Made by a program: the position numbers and the translations under genes
Part shown: in pieces, positions 45,089 through 54,573 of the stretch
Numbering within the stretch: position 1 is the first letter of the stretch
Layout of the letters: each line of letters opens with the position of its first letter
From: Candidatus Zhuqueibacterota bacterium
GTDB taxonomy: Bacteria > Zhuqueibacterota > Zhuqueibacteria > Oceanimicrobiales > Oceanimicrobiaceae
Reading direction: 5' to 3'
Assembly (NCBI GenBank): GCA_029261995.1
Contig: JAJDAF010000010.1
Coordinates: 62,001-126,000 of the forward strand
DNA: 64,000 nt
The notes under the pieces: model-generated
Seen by the model: the letters and a program-made list of their open reading frames with translations, nothing else
The model's database searches: none
What the model was told of the DNA's origin: nothing

Positions 45089-48000
45089 TTTATCAGCACC
45101 ACTGATTTCATGACATCCCGCTTTTCGGTTGGATCTTCCACGATAATCCTGACGAGATAACGGCCATTCCTGGCCATGGCCCTGTTGTCCGTCATGCCGT
45201 CCCAATTGACGATGGTTGGCCCTCTCTGGAAAGGAGTCTGGTCATGTAGCAACCGAACCAGATTGCCTTCCAGGTTGTAGATTTTGATGGTCAGCAGCGG
45301 CGCCGGGGCAGCAGCCGAAGAGATGTCAAATTTGAGTTCGAGGCCGCGGCCGACAAAAGGAGAGAACGGATTTGGCAGCATGCTCAGGTTCTCAACGGCC
45401 AGAGGCCTAGAAAACGCCAGGGCAAGATATTCTCCGGTATCGAGAATCTTCGCCGCCAAAACTCCTGCCTCGTCCGCCGAAGCGAGCAGTTGCCATGCAT
45501 TCTCAACGTCATCCCATTTCGCGATGTGGCGTTTTTGTCCGGCAGTATTCGCCGGCGGTTTGAGCATCAAACGCACCGAGCCGTTGAAGGTGAGATTGGT
45601 CGGCTTCAGGGTGTAGGATGAGTCCGTGGTGAAGAATTCAGCACGCCCTTTCTTTGCCGGCGCAAGTGGCTGCCTGGTCACTTGCATCTCCTTTTTCGAA
45701 AGCACGGAGCTGCGAAATACCTGCATCTGCAAGCCACGGTCATCGAACAGAATGACGTTTGTGGTGGAGTCAATTGCGGCAAAGACTTTGACTCTCAGTT
45801 CTCCTTGCACGCCGCTGCGCCGATCTTGGGCCACAATGGTGAGGTCGCCGAAATAGCCCGGGTTGAGTGTCAGGCAGCCGCCCGTATCGATTCTGGCGGC
45901 TTTGCGGGATACGCTCAAATGCCAATCGGGTGCGCCGATATCAACCGGCCGACCGCTCCTGTCGCGCACATCCGTTGTGTAGCAATGTTGCTCGCCATTT
46001 GAGATGGATGGCCTTGAGTCAAGGTCCGCACGTCGCACGTTGATGGTGGCAACCTGCTGTTCTTCGAGCAGGAAGTCGATTCCCGTGACGGTATCGAGCG
46101 CGGCGACTTGGATTTGTCCGAAGTTGGTGACAGGCTCACTGTGGTAGTGTGCCAGACGGGGTTCAATCGTGTAGGAGTCTGGGACCAGGCGCAGAAGGTA
46201 TTCGCCATCCAGACCTGACATCGTGGAGCCTGTGTTTCCGCCATTGACCGCCGTTGCGACCACCGGAACATTTGCAGACGGAGACATATCGCTCAGATCG
46301 GTGGTCTTGCCACGCACAAATCCGTATTTGCGTTCCAGGCTAATGATCAGACTTGTGTCTCCAGGAGCGATGTCTGACAGAGTTGTGGTGAAGAATCCTT
46401 CTCGTGATGCCGTCAGGTTGTAGCGTTTGGAGCTGGCCAGTTGGAGCAGTTCAAAGCGGCCAATTGAATCGGTCACTGTGACGCTCCGGCTACCACCGTC
46501 CGTGACTGCTGCTTCAACCCTGACTCCAGCCACTGACTCGCCGGTGTCTGAATCCTGCACAAAGCCGGCGATCACGGCGTTGAGGTCAATCATGAAGAAG
46601 TCAATATTCTCAGAGTTGACAGCAACGTCATGCCACGACGTTAGGGACAAAAATCCACCTTTGAACGCCAAAACTCCAAAGCTGGAGTTCGGAACTACCG
46701 GCAGCCCCTTCAGGGAGTAGGCGCCATCGCTGCCCGTGATCGCCGTAAAAAAGTCATCGTCACTATCTGAGAAAGCTGCCTTCAGCGTCACCTGCGGGAT
46801 TCCTGTTGCCTGGCTTGAATCACGCACGGCGCCGCGGATAAATCCGTCAGACGGATAGAGCACCAGGTCCAGCGAAGATCGTTCCTGGTCCTGCAAAAAC
46901 ACGCTCTCCGACAAACCGAAAAATCCTTGCCTGGACGCGCGGATGGTGACTCTGCCCGGCACAATTCGGTTCAAGTTGTACGCGCCGGTTGCGTCGGTGG
47001 TGTCTCGCAGGGTTTGGAAAAAATCGTTTAACTCGACGACGGCTTGCGCAACCGGTGCTCCGCTGGTGTCTTGCACTGTGCCCGAAATGTTGGCGAAGCT
47101 TTCTCGCAGGACAAAGTCAACACCTGTATGGAAGTCACCATCGTTGATGACGAGAGCCGTATCAGCGTCAAAATAACCGGGCCGGGCTGCCGTTAGGCGA
47201 AAGATGCCGCTGTTCAGGCAGAGTTCGTAGTCACCGTTCGCGTCGGAAAGCGCCGTGAAGAGAGTGTCGCCTTCGGCTTTGATCTGCGCTTCTGAAATGG
47301 GTGCGCCAAAAGCATCGATTACCCTGCCCGTGACCGCGCTTTGAAAGGGCTTCAGTACAATCGGTTCAAGAGTCAAGGTGCCGTCTGTCAGGCTTATCGA
47401 CACCGTTTTGCCGAAGTAGCACTCCTTATTCACTTCGAGCGTGTAGTCCCCGGGCTTAATATCGGCAAAGCTGAATTTGCCGTTTTCATCGGTTAGGGCC
47501 ACCGGTAAATCCAGTGCCGGAATGGCCACCGAAGCGCCGATCAGCGGACCAAAGCTATCTGTGACCTGTCCCTTGATGATCCCGGAAAGCGCCTTTACTA
47601 AAAAGATTGGACCATCAACCGTTTGTCCGGCTCTCGTCGTGACGGACTTGGGGCCGTTGCTCTCAAAGCCGGGCCGCACTGCGTCGAGCTGGTGAGAAAT
47701 ATCCGGAGTTAATCCCAAAAGATAGTTGCCCTGGGCATCGGTGAAAGCATGCACAGTCGTGTCAGCTACCACCACAATTCTCCAATTCTCTGCAGGCCCG
47801 TCGGTGTCGGTGTTGAAGACTGCGCCGGCCACGAAGCCGGCCTCTGTCAGGCTGAAATCACGCAGTTGGGTTGTCTCATCAGCGATAGTAACTGCACTGC
47901 GTACAGTGAGAAAGTTCTGCCGCGAGACCACCATTTCATAGTCTCCGGCCAGCAGACCGAGTTCATAGGCTCCCTGCACATCGGTGGCAGTGGTTTGGAT

Positions 48001-50019
48001 GACTTGTCCCTCGGAAACGGCTTCGACACGAGCGCCCTCCAGCGGGGTATCTCCAAAGCGAACCTGGCCGTGCAGGAGTCCTCCGGCCTGCAACTGGAAC
48101 GGAGCTGACACCTGGTCATTTTCGCCCAAAGTAAAGGTGTATTCCGCCGGCGATGAATAATACCCTTGCGAGTCAACCGTAATTCTCCAGGTGCCCGGTC
48201 CCGGGCGCAGGCGGAAGCCGCCTTGGTTGCCAGTCGTTGTTTCCAGAGCCAGATCCAGCCCTTGCGCGCGCACAACAGTCCCTTGCAGCGGCCTGCTGTC
48301 GGCTGAAAAGCTGACCTGGCCGCTTACTGAATTGGTCGCGGCCCGAAGCACCACTTCGCCGATGTCCAGGGTCTCTCCGGGAGAGAGGGGCAACGACATC
48401 GGCTGCGACGCAACATAGCCCACTTTTCTGATGCGAAGCGAGTAATTCCCATCCGCCACGGCAAACGTAAAATACCCATTCTCGTCGGTGTTGACCGATT
48501 CCGGGGAGTTTGACGACGTGATCTCGGCGACTGCAGCAAACAAGCCGTCGCCATCTGTCGTTAGCACTCTTCCGGAGATGGTGTTGTTGCCACGGAGTAG
48601 CGTGAATTTGACATCTTGCGTGTCGTTATCCGCAATTGTGAACTCCCCCCTTTGGGCGGTCTCAAAACCCGTCCGCGCCGGAACGTAGGAGTAGTCACCG
48701 ACGGGCAGCGCGACCTTTGCCAAGCCGAGCGTGTCAGTTTGCGCCGGCAGTAGAGCCGCTACCTCGGCCTGGTTTCGAACTGCAATCCTAACTCGGCCAA
48801 GTGCTCCCTCTTCGGAAGTGGCGATGAACTTCGCCCAACCGGCGTCGCCATTAAAGCGGAAGGGCCGCAGCTCGCTGTGCGAGACCTGGTCATCGCGCTC
48901 AGCGAGGACACGCCAACTGAAATCCGTTGTGACGAGCAGTCCTTTTGTCTTTAGATGGACCCGGGTTTCGTGGGTAATCCGGCTCCACATGGTAAACTTG
49001 ATAGTATTTCCTGCGAACTCACCTGTCTGATACAAGAACAAACGATAGCGTAGTGCCCCGGCCACAGGGTTCCAGGAGAACTCAATCTCATCGCCTGAAA
49101 TTGAATCGTTGGTCGCTGGCGCGATCAGGCTTGGAGCCTCTGCTAAAGTCTGGCGCGTCACCGTGAACGCGGAGGGCGCCACGGGCGCGATTTTTGTCGA
49201 GACGAAATCGGGGTTCGGGCCATAGCTGTTTAGCACGATCCAATTGTAGTTGATGCCCTCGAGCAGCGGCGGAATATAGGCGTTTGCAAAATTGCCAACT
49301 GGGTCTGGTTCACCGAATTTCAAGAATGATTCAGATGTAATGACCTGCCAGGTCAGGTTGAGCCCGGCCAGCCCCGAGACTTCGTCGTTTTCGTCTCGCT
49401 CGATGCGGATGGCGCCTTCGGAGACAAACACAAGATAGTAGGGGACGCCCGCAACGGGATCCCACTCAAACAGGGGTGCTCCCTGCTGCAGACTGATGGC
49501 GCCACGCGGACTGAGTGTACGCGGCGCCGCGTTGGCTTCAACAATGACTTTAAATTCGACCGAGGTCCTGGATGAATCTTCTTCGGACACCAGGATACAA
49601 TAGTAGAATCCCGTGCGCATCCCTTCGTTGAACGGATTTAGCGAGAGTGAGCCCTTACCTTGGGCTTCGGCGGTGTCCGGATAATTGTCCGCAAGGTCGC
49701 GGTTGCCGGGTTTGGTGTCGAACCTCAGAACGCAGGAAATTTTCTCCTGCCACTCGATGAGCTCCTCATCTTCCGGATCGCCGTCCAGCAACATGCCGCC
49801 GGGCACCTTGGTCAGTACGATGTCGGCGTCGCGATTAGCCGGGCTTGCGAGCAAACCGTCATTAATAGCCGGTGGTTCAAGTCGAAAGTGGTTGAGCCTT
49901 TTGGCCGATTGGCCCGACAGATGTCCTGCGTACATGAAAAGCAGTAGGCCCACCAGCATCGGCAGTCTGGATTTCCCCGGTTGAGTCCGTGCCGCCGGGA
50001 GCCGTTTGGAAGGGTTCAT
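45085..50019 (-). CDS. Giant exported protein with about ten carboxypeptidase-regulatory-like repeats
   Basis: About 1644 residues. A signal peptide (MLVGLLLFMYAGHLSGQ) is followed by an Ig/fibronectin-like region (about 100-430) and about ten CarboxypepD_reg-type beta-sandwich repeats (about 460-1320), each beginning like SGRVLTTDGDGLFAAVAEI, TGRVIDAFGAPISEAQI or SGTVQDTSGAPVAQAVV. The C-terminus has an LPNPFSP...LTIKIYNLEGNLVRLL FlgD-type Ig domain that could act as a type IX sorting signal. Such proteins are surface-exposed adhesins or scaffolds. Start at 50019 is preferred because it gives a normal signal peptide; 50061 is possible. Coupled to the PorV-like gene. Confidence 0.82.
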   Translation of the reverse strand: MNPSKRLPAARTQPGKSRLPMLVGLLLFMYAGHLSGQSAKRLNHFRLEPPAINDGLLASPANRDADIVLTKVPGGMLLDGDPEDEELIEWQEKISCVLRFDTKPGNRDLADNYPDTAEAQGKGSLSLNPFNEGMRTGFYYCILVSEEDSSRTSVEFKVIVEANAAPRTLSPRGAISLQQGAPLFEWDPVAGVPYYLVFVSEGAIRIERDENDEVSGLAGLNLTWQVITSESFLKFGEPDPVGNFANAYIPPLLEGINYNWIVLNSYGPNPDFVSTKIAPVAPSAFTVTRQTLAEAPSLIAPATNDSISGDEIEFSWNPVAGALRYRLFLYQTGEFAGNTIKFTMWSRITHETRVHLKTKGLLVTTDFSWRVLAERDDQVSHSELRPFRFNGDAGWAKFIATSEEGALGRVRIAVRNQAEVAALLPAQTDTLGLAKVALPVGDYSYVPARTGFETAQRGEFTIADNDTQDVKFTLLRGNNTISGRVLTTDGDGLFAAVAEITSSNSPESVNTDENGYFTFAVADGNYSLRIRKVGYVASQPMSLPLSPGETLDIGEVVLRAATNSVSGQVSFSADSRPLQGTVVRAQGLDLALETTTGNQGGFRLRPGPGTWRITVDSQGYYSSPAEYTFTLGENDQVSAPFQLQAGGLLHGQVRFGDTPLEGARVEAVSEGQVIQTTATDVQGAYELGLLAGDYEMVVSRQNFLTVRSAVTIADETTQLRDFSLTEAGFVAGAVFNTDTDGPAENWRIVVVADTTVHAFTDAQGNYLLGLTPDISHQLDAVRPGFESNGPKSVTTRAGQTVDGPIFLVKALSGIIKGQVTDSFGPLIGASVAIPALDLPVALTDENGKFSFADIKPGDYTLEVNKECYFGKTVSISLTDGTLTLEPIVLKPFQSAVTGRVIDAFGAPISEAQIKAEGDTLFTALSDANGDYELCLNSGIFRLTAARPGYFDADTALVINDGDFHTGVDFVLRESFANISGTVQDTSGAPVAQAVVELNDFFQTLRDTTDATGAYNLNRIVPGRVTIRASRQGFFGLSESVFLQDQERSSLDLVLYPSDGFIRGAVRDSSQATGIPQVTLKAAFSDSDDDFFTAITGSDGAYSLKGLPVVPNSSFGVLAFKGGFLSLTSWHDVAVNSENIDFFMIDLNAVIAGFVQDSDTGESVAGVRVEAAVTDGGSRSVTVTDSIGRFELLQLASSKRYNLTASREGFFTTTLSDIAPGDTSLIISLERKYGFVRGKTTDLSDMSPSANVPVVATAVNGGNTGSTMSGLDGEYLLRLVPDSYTIEPRLAHYHSEPVTNFGQIQVAALDTVTGIDFLLEEQQVATINVRRADLDSRPSISNGEQHCYTTDVRDRSGRPVDIGAPDWHLSVSRKAARIDTGGCLTLNPGYFGDLTIVAQDRRSGVQGELRVKVFAAIDSTTNVILFDDRGLQMQVFRSSVLSKKEMQVTRQPLAPAKKGRAEFFTTDSSYTLKPTNLTFNGSVRLMLKPPANTAGQKRHIAKWDDVENAWQLLASADEAGVLAAKILDTGEYLALAFSRPLAVENLSMLPNPFSPFVGRGLELKFDISSAAAPAPLLTIKIYNLEGNLVRLLHDQTPFQRGPTIVNWDGMTDNRAMARNGRYLVRIIVEDPTEKRDVMKSVVLIK

Positions 50020-50143
50020 GAAAATGATAGCGATCGTGTATGTTGTTGTGCGAAATCTCAATAGTTGGCAAGAGAATCACGCACTTCGTTGTTTGATTTA
50101 GCGCAACGCGCAACTGATTTCGTGTTCGAGCACCTTTGTCATC

Positions 50144-51760
50144 TTACTTCCTTCGTCGGGCTTTTCGGCTCCGCCATTTCTGCTTCGGCTTCAGATGGTA
50201 ACTGGTTGAGAATCTGAAAAAGGATGAGCTGTACAGACTCACTACGTAGTCAAATCTGAAATGCGAACTCATCTTGAAGCCTCCTCCTAAAGAAAAGAAA
50301 GGCAGCAAGATGTCTCCGGGTTTGGAGATTTCCGGGACTTCGTTATTTTTCAGAGTGGTCTTGAATGACTCACCAAAAAGAACGCCACCGCCCAGAATGA
50401 GCTGTTTTACGCCGATTCCGAAGCGAAAGGCGCTGCCCAACTTGATCCCCTGGTGCACTTTACCCGAGGTCGTTCGAACCCCCAAGCTGTCGAACTGCTC
50501 GTAATTGAAGCGATAGCCAAGATTGTCGAAATACCTCGTTAAGACAGCGGAGGCAACATAGTTTTGCCATTTCGCCGAGAAGCCGGCCGTAATCAGTCCG
50601 GGAGATTCCAACTCCATGCCTGGCGTCTGCGTCACTCTCTTGTCTGTTCGGGTCAGGTTGTCTTCCACGAGAATATCCACATCGAAGACTTCTTCGTCTT
50701 CACCGGCATCGAGGTTGAGCGCACGGATGTTGTTGTGAATCATCGAGAACGGCCCGGTCAGGTTCATGGAAAATGGCATGACCACCGTCGCGTCGAGGCT
50801 GATGTGCCGGTTCGGGTGGTAGCCGACGCCCCACCTCACGCGCCGGGCGCTGCCTTCCCAATCACCGCGGATGTTGGCAAACAGGCTGTCGTATTGCACT
50901 CGGGCGGGGTCGTTGAAAGCGCGCGAGTCGCCGCCTGCACTTCTGATAATCCCTTCCGGCAGAAATGTTCCCTCGAAGTTCAGCTCGCCATTCAGATTGT
51001 CAAACGCCATGCCCACGGCAAGCTTTGGAAACAGCCGGGTGGCAATCGCAACACTTGAATTCTCAATATTCAGGTTTACATTGAGATTGCCATTGACCGT
51101 TCCAAAAATTCGCTGGGTTTCGTCACCACTGTCGTTCAGTGACGCCGCCAGAAATTCCATCCCGGACATGCTGAGCTGGGTTTCGAACCGAAAAGGCTGG
51201 TAGAAAGATGCGGCCAGGGAAAACAGCGGGTGTCCGTACAAAACGGCCGCGCCCTTGAGCCCGCCGCGCATGTCCAACTCACTGTTGACTGTGGCGTCCT
51301 CAACGATTCCCGGCTCAAGAACGCCATTTGGCGAATTGTCCCGAGCGCTGTTGCGTAGCGAGTCGTTGACTCTATCTTCCAGGTTGCCAATGCCAAACGG
51401 TTTTGCTGCGATCGCCGGGTCAATCCTGACCGGCGGTGACCAGTCCAGGATCACGTAGAATCCCCTTGCAAAACCCAGTCCTGCGGGGTTGGATGCTATC
51501 GATTCCGCGTCGGGGAAAAGGGTGCTGATGCTTCCCCCCATAGCATCAGCACGTGAGCCCAGGCCGGAGGAAAAGGCTTCTCCCGACCATTTCATGTTCA
51601 TTCCGATCGTCCCGCCGCGCAACCGTTCGATGCGACTGCTGCTTTTGTCTTGTGCGCAAATGCTCGGTCCCTGAATGGCGATGAAAAAGATGATGAGCGA
51701 GGTGGTCAAAACGTGCTGTAGAAAGGAACCGTGCGCGCAACATTTAGAAGCATTTACCAT
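50144..51760 (-). CDS. FadL/OmpP1-like outer-membrane protein
   Basis: A 538-residue exported barrel protein. A signal peptide (ending ICAQ) precedes a region with GLGSRADAMGGSISTLFPDAESIASNPAGLGFARGFYV split over a short insertion, the FadL/PorV-like hatch sequence (SxAxAMGGA...NPAGL). The remainder alternates aromatic strand segments, and the chain ends in basic residues rather than a phenylalanine. It is 125 bases upstream of the giant repeat protein on the same strand and likely in the same transcript. Substrate or exact role unknown; it may be a second PorV-like factor. Confidence 0.75.
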   Translation of the reverse strand: MVNASKCCAHGSFLQHVLTTSLIIFFIAIQGPSICAQDKSSSRIERLRGGTIGMNMKWSGEAFSSGLGSRADAMGGSISTLFPDAESIASNPAGLGFARGFYVILDWSPPVRIDPAIAAKPFGIGNLEDRVNDSLRNSARDNSPNGVLEPGIVEDATVNSELDMRGGLKGAAVLYGHPLFSLAASFYQPFRFETQLSMSGMEFLAASLNDSGDETQRIFGTVNGNLNVNLNIENSSVAIATRLFPKLAVGMAFDNLNGELNFEGTFLPEGIIRSAGGDSRAFNDPARVQYDSLFANIRGDWEGSARRVRWGVGYHPNRHISLDATVVMPFSMNLTGPFSMIHNNIRALNLDAGEDEEVFDVDILVEDNLTRTDKRVTQTPGMELESPGLITAGFSAKWQNYVASAVLTRYFDNLGYRFNYEQFDSLGVRTTSGKVHQGIKLGSAFRFGIGVKQLILGGGVLFGESFKTTLKNNEVPEISKPGDILLPFFSLGGGFKMSSHFRFDYVVSLYSSSFFRFSTSYHLKPKQKWRSRKARRRK

Positions 51761-51882
51761 CCCATGTAATCCAGGTCAAATCTCTGTTTCGCTACCGTCG
51801 TGCGTGGTTCAGATGGTGTTTTGGGGAATTTTACTGCGTGATATGGAAATGATGTTACGGATTCTTAAAATAAGTTGCGCAA

Positions 51883-51911
51883 AATATAGCAATAAGCCCT
51901 CCTATTGTCAA
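51883..51911 (-). promoter_or_regulatory. Strong sigma-70-type promoter for the leftward outer-membrane operon
   Basis: On the minus strand a perfect TTGACA (51911-51906), 17 bases, and TATATT (51888-51883). Predicted start near 51876, about 115 bases before the ATG at 51760. Confidence 0.7.
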
Positions 51912-52297
51912 GAAAAAACTAATGTTGCGAAAAGTCGGCGAATGTTGGGTTTTCTTGCTTTGTGCAGGTGCTCGTCTTCCTGCGTTGGCTCTGCACGCAA
52001 CGTGGGGTTATTCCTTGAGATGTGGTAGAAAATCGACCATATATCCGGATATTTTTCTGTCGAAAATCTCGGTGAATGGCTTGTTTTCATCCATATTGCA
52101 TCAGGCGTTGATGCATTGACCTACGCTGCTTGTGCTGACAGGGAAAAATGGTCCACTATAAGATCAATAGAAATAAATTGTTGAATCGTCTTGCACGGCA
52201 GGAGCGAGGTGCTTTTCTGAAAGTGGTCCGCATTTTGCTAAAGTGCACATCGCGACGGAGACAGGGTGGCCTAATTATCATAATCAAGGTTGATATC
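51912..52297. other. Intergenic region between the divergent outer-membrane operon and zinc-ribbon genes
   Basis: About 390 bases without a credible gene. An in-frame extension of the small protein from 52148 is possible but is basic and unlike its homologue, so I treat it as leader. Confidence 0.4.
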
Positions 52298-52468
52298 ATG
52301 GTTGCTAATCGGAACAAGCGCGTTTTTCATCATGAGTGCAAACAGAGGCTGGACGGAGATTGGGTGATTTTCTATTGTACGACATGCAAGAACTACGAGA
52401 AGAGATTGAACCAAAAGACCGGCGAGGTCGTCACTCGTCACGCTGACTCAAAGCACCGCGCGCGTTAG
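52298..52468 (+). CDS. Small zinc-ribbon-like protein (first of a homologous pair)
   Basis: About 56 residues. C14, C27 and C30 with a histidine-rich end (TRHADSKH) suggest one bound zinc. The core HHECKQRLDGDWVIFYCTTC...R-x-TGEVVT aligns with the next gene's HQCESFRNGDWIIFRC...NWRTGECTTHN. Because that alignment starts near residue 10, I chose the ATG at 52298, which has AAGG about nine bases upstream. No named family is recognised. Likely cytoplasmic. Confidence 0.6.
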   Translation: MVANRNKRVFHHECKQRLDGDWVIFYCTTCKNYEKRLNQKTGEVVTRHADSKHRAR

Positions 52469-52598
52469 ATAAGGCCTGCGCGCATCATGATTAGTTCTAA
52501 GGTTTCTGCTTTTCTTCTTTGGAGTTATGATGGCTCCACGTCATCGGAAAGTGGCGTGGACTAGTTGATGACTTTCAACCTGTTGCCAGGAGTGGAAC

Positions 52599-52868
52599 AT
52601 GGACGGCAAGAAACGCAAGCACAGAGAGTTCGATGATTTCGAGCGACCCTTTGACGCCTCTGATCCAAATATCGAGGTACACCAATGTGAGTCGTTTCGA
52701 AATGGCGATTGGATCATATTCAGATGCTCGCACATGGATTGTGGCTACGAGCTGCGTGAAAACTGGCGGACCGGTGAATGTACAACACACAACGAGACAA
52801 GGCACGTTCACCATCAGGGCAACTACTTCCCCATGGAGTACAAGGAAGCGTTCGAGAATGTGAATTGA
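52599..52868 (+). CDS. Small zinc-ribbon-like protein (second of a homologous pair)
   Basis: An 89-residue protein with an AGGAG ribosome site. It shares with the preceding gene the pattern HxC-(12)-GDWxIF-x-C...C...TGE-x-TTH, here with C30, C43, C48 and a histidine cluster (RHVHHQGNYF). It has an acidic N-terminal extension (RKHREFDDFERPFDASDPN). The pair probably arose by duplication. Function unknown; a nucleic-acid or protein-binding zinc domain is possible. Ends before a strong terminator. Confidence 0.65.
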   Translation: MDGKKRKHREFDDFERPFDASDPNIEVHQCESFRNGDWIIFRCSHMDCGYELRENWRTGECTTHNETRHVHHQGNYFPMEYKEAFENVN

Positions 52869-52977
52869 GATTCTCACAACGCGATTCACCGGTCCAACAG
52901 GAACGTGGAATCGAGCGATCGAAGAGACATGGATGTCACGCGCCAGAAGGAGTTGGCGCTTCGTAGTTCGATTTCTT

Positions 52978-53008
52978 ATAGGGGCGCAGAAAGCGCCCCT
53001 ATTTTTTT
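52978..53008 (+). terminator. Rho-independent terminator after the zinc-ribbon pair
   Basis: ATAGGGGCGC (52978-52987) pairs perfectly with GCGCCCCTAT (52993-53002) around an AGAAA loop and runs into seven Ts (53002-53008). Confidence 0.9.
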
Positions 53009-53106
53009 CTCCCGCTCCCCAAGATTACTAACCTGTCCAAAATTGGGAATCCCCCACGTGTTGCCCCTCGGCACGGTTGGCTAGTGTGATGATTTCCAAA
53101 TAAGCG

Positions 53107-53174
53107 AACCCTGGCAGGGTTTGATGTTAACCGTTTCAGACATAGAAAAAGGGTCGAAACCCTGTCAGAGTTTT
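53107..53174. repeat. Two copies of an AACCCTGNCAG palindromic repeat
   Basis: AACCCTGGCAGGGTTT (53107-53122) is a near-perfect palindrome, and AAACCCTGTCAGAGTTTT (53157-53174) is a second, slightly diverged copy 50 bases on. They lie between the zinc-ribbon terminator and the end of leftward pelG, where they may terminate pelG transcription. Confidence 0.5.
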
Positions 53175-53199
53175 GTTCTGGAAACTAGAAATCGTGACA

Positions 53200-54573
53200 C
53201 TAGGCGGTTATTGGCTGATAGACGAATGTCCTGTATTCCAATTGCGTGAGATGGCGGTTGAGCATGAAATAGCCTGTCAGCAAGGCCGTCAGGCAAGAAG
53301 CCACATAGCCGTATCCGAAATAGACGTAACCCAGCGGAATAGTGATAAGCGTGAAAGCGACGTTGGTCAGCAGAAAAGTCAAGGACACAATCACCAGTTG
53401 TCGTTTGATATCGAAGTACATCATGAAGATCATCACCGTCAATAGCATCATTTGCATTAGTACGCCGAGCAATGCCTTCTCAAGGATAATGGCGGTGATG
53501 GCAGGGAGCTGGAAGAACGCCGCGAGTTCATCTGAGAAGAGCAAACATACCAGCGTCACCGTGCCTTGCAATTTCAGCAGGCCCAAAAGACTCACTCGAA
53601 CCGACCGGGCCATGCCTGTTTTGTTCAATTCTATCAGTTTCAGCGTGTCCTTCTTCAGAATGGAGTCGAAAAAGGTTCGAAACCGCGCGTAGAAGTTCGT
53701 CTCAGCGTGCACAAGAAAGTAGGTGTAGGCCGGGATCACGGTCAGGTAAGCAAAAAAAGTTGCGGTGTCATACTCCCGCTGCGCATATAAAAAAGACTCA
53801 ATCTGCTCGCCGTGCGGGCTAAACCAGAAAATGATCTTATCTACCCAAATTCCCAGGTTGTAACAGAAGCCGATTAGCACCAGTCGTGGCATCCGTTTGA
53901 CGTGTTGGAAGATTTCCAGCCCCGGGCTTGTTTCGCTTCTGAATTCGATGAACACCCTGGAAAGCAAAATGAAAAGCAGCATGAACTGACCGATTGCGTA
54001 GCCGTGCATGAAACCTGGCAGTCCGAACCGTTTGCCGAGCACGATAGCCAGCACAAAACTGGTAGACAAGCCGGCGACGAATGCCCATAGCACAAGCCGG
54101 TAGTTCTTGACCGCGCTCAGGAAGATCATGAGTTGCCAGATGCACCCTATGACGACAAACAGGGCCAATGCCGTCAGTCGGTAGAACAGATTGAACTGCC
54201 ATGTCAGGGCGAATGGCAGGCCGATGATTAGCTGAACCGCAACCGTGACGCCGAGAACCGTAGTGAGCGTCGGCAGGATTTTCTCCGGTTTGCTTTCGTA
54301 AAGCAGGTCGGACAGGTAACGAGTAATGACTAATTGTCCGAGGCCGGTGGAAACCAGGGAAAAGGCGAAGATGTAAACCAGGGTGACCAGAAAAATCTCC
54401 ATCTCCTTGCGCGGCAGAAAACCTGTGGACAAAACTCCGAGCATCGCCAGGCACAAAACGGAGAAGAAAATCGGTCCTCCGGCTATCGAGGCCGAGTAGA
54501 AGACGCCCTTGAAGGTGTCGAAGTACGAGTCGCGTTCGAATATTTTTTTTAGCTCAAAGCCGATTCCTGCCAT
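53200..54573 (-). CDS. pelG: PelG-like exopolysaccharide export membrane protein
   Basis: A 457-residue protein with about 12 helices. The N-terminus MAGIGFELKKIFERDSYFDTFKGVFYSASIAGGPIFF (split at residue 20) and the central QREYDTATFFAYLTVIPAYTYFLVHAETNFY match PelG, a MOP-superfamily flippase-like protein of the Pel exopolysaccharide pathway. Its start overlaps the end of pelF by 25 bases. Only PelF and PelG of the seven Pel proteins are present here, so the glycan and outer-membrane exit route are unknown. Confidence 0.88.
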   Translation of the reverse strand: MAGIGFELKKIFERDSYFDTFKGVFYSASIAGGPIFFSVLCLAMLGVLSTGFLPRKEMEIFLVTLVYIFAFSLVSTGLGQLVITRYLSDLLYESKPEKILPTLTTVLGVTVAVQLIIGLPFALTWQFNLFYRLTALALFVVIGCIWQLMIFLSAVKNYRLVLWAFVAGLSTSFVLAIVLGKRFGLPGFMHGYAIGQFMLLFILLSRVFIEFRSETSPGLEIFQHVKRMPRLVLIGFCYNLGIWVDKIIFWFSPHGEQIESFLYAQREYDTATFFAYLTVIPAYTYFLVHAETNFYARFRTFFDSILKKDTLKLIELNKTGMARSVRVSLLGLLKLQGTVTLVCLLFSDELAAFFQLPAITAIILEKALLGVLMQMMLLTVMIFMMYFDIKRQLVIVSLTFLLTNVAFTLITIPLGYVYFGYGYVASCLTALLTGYFMLNRHLTQLEYRTFVYQPITA

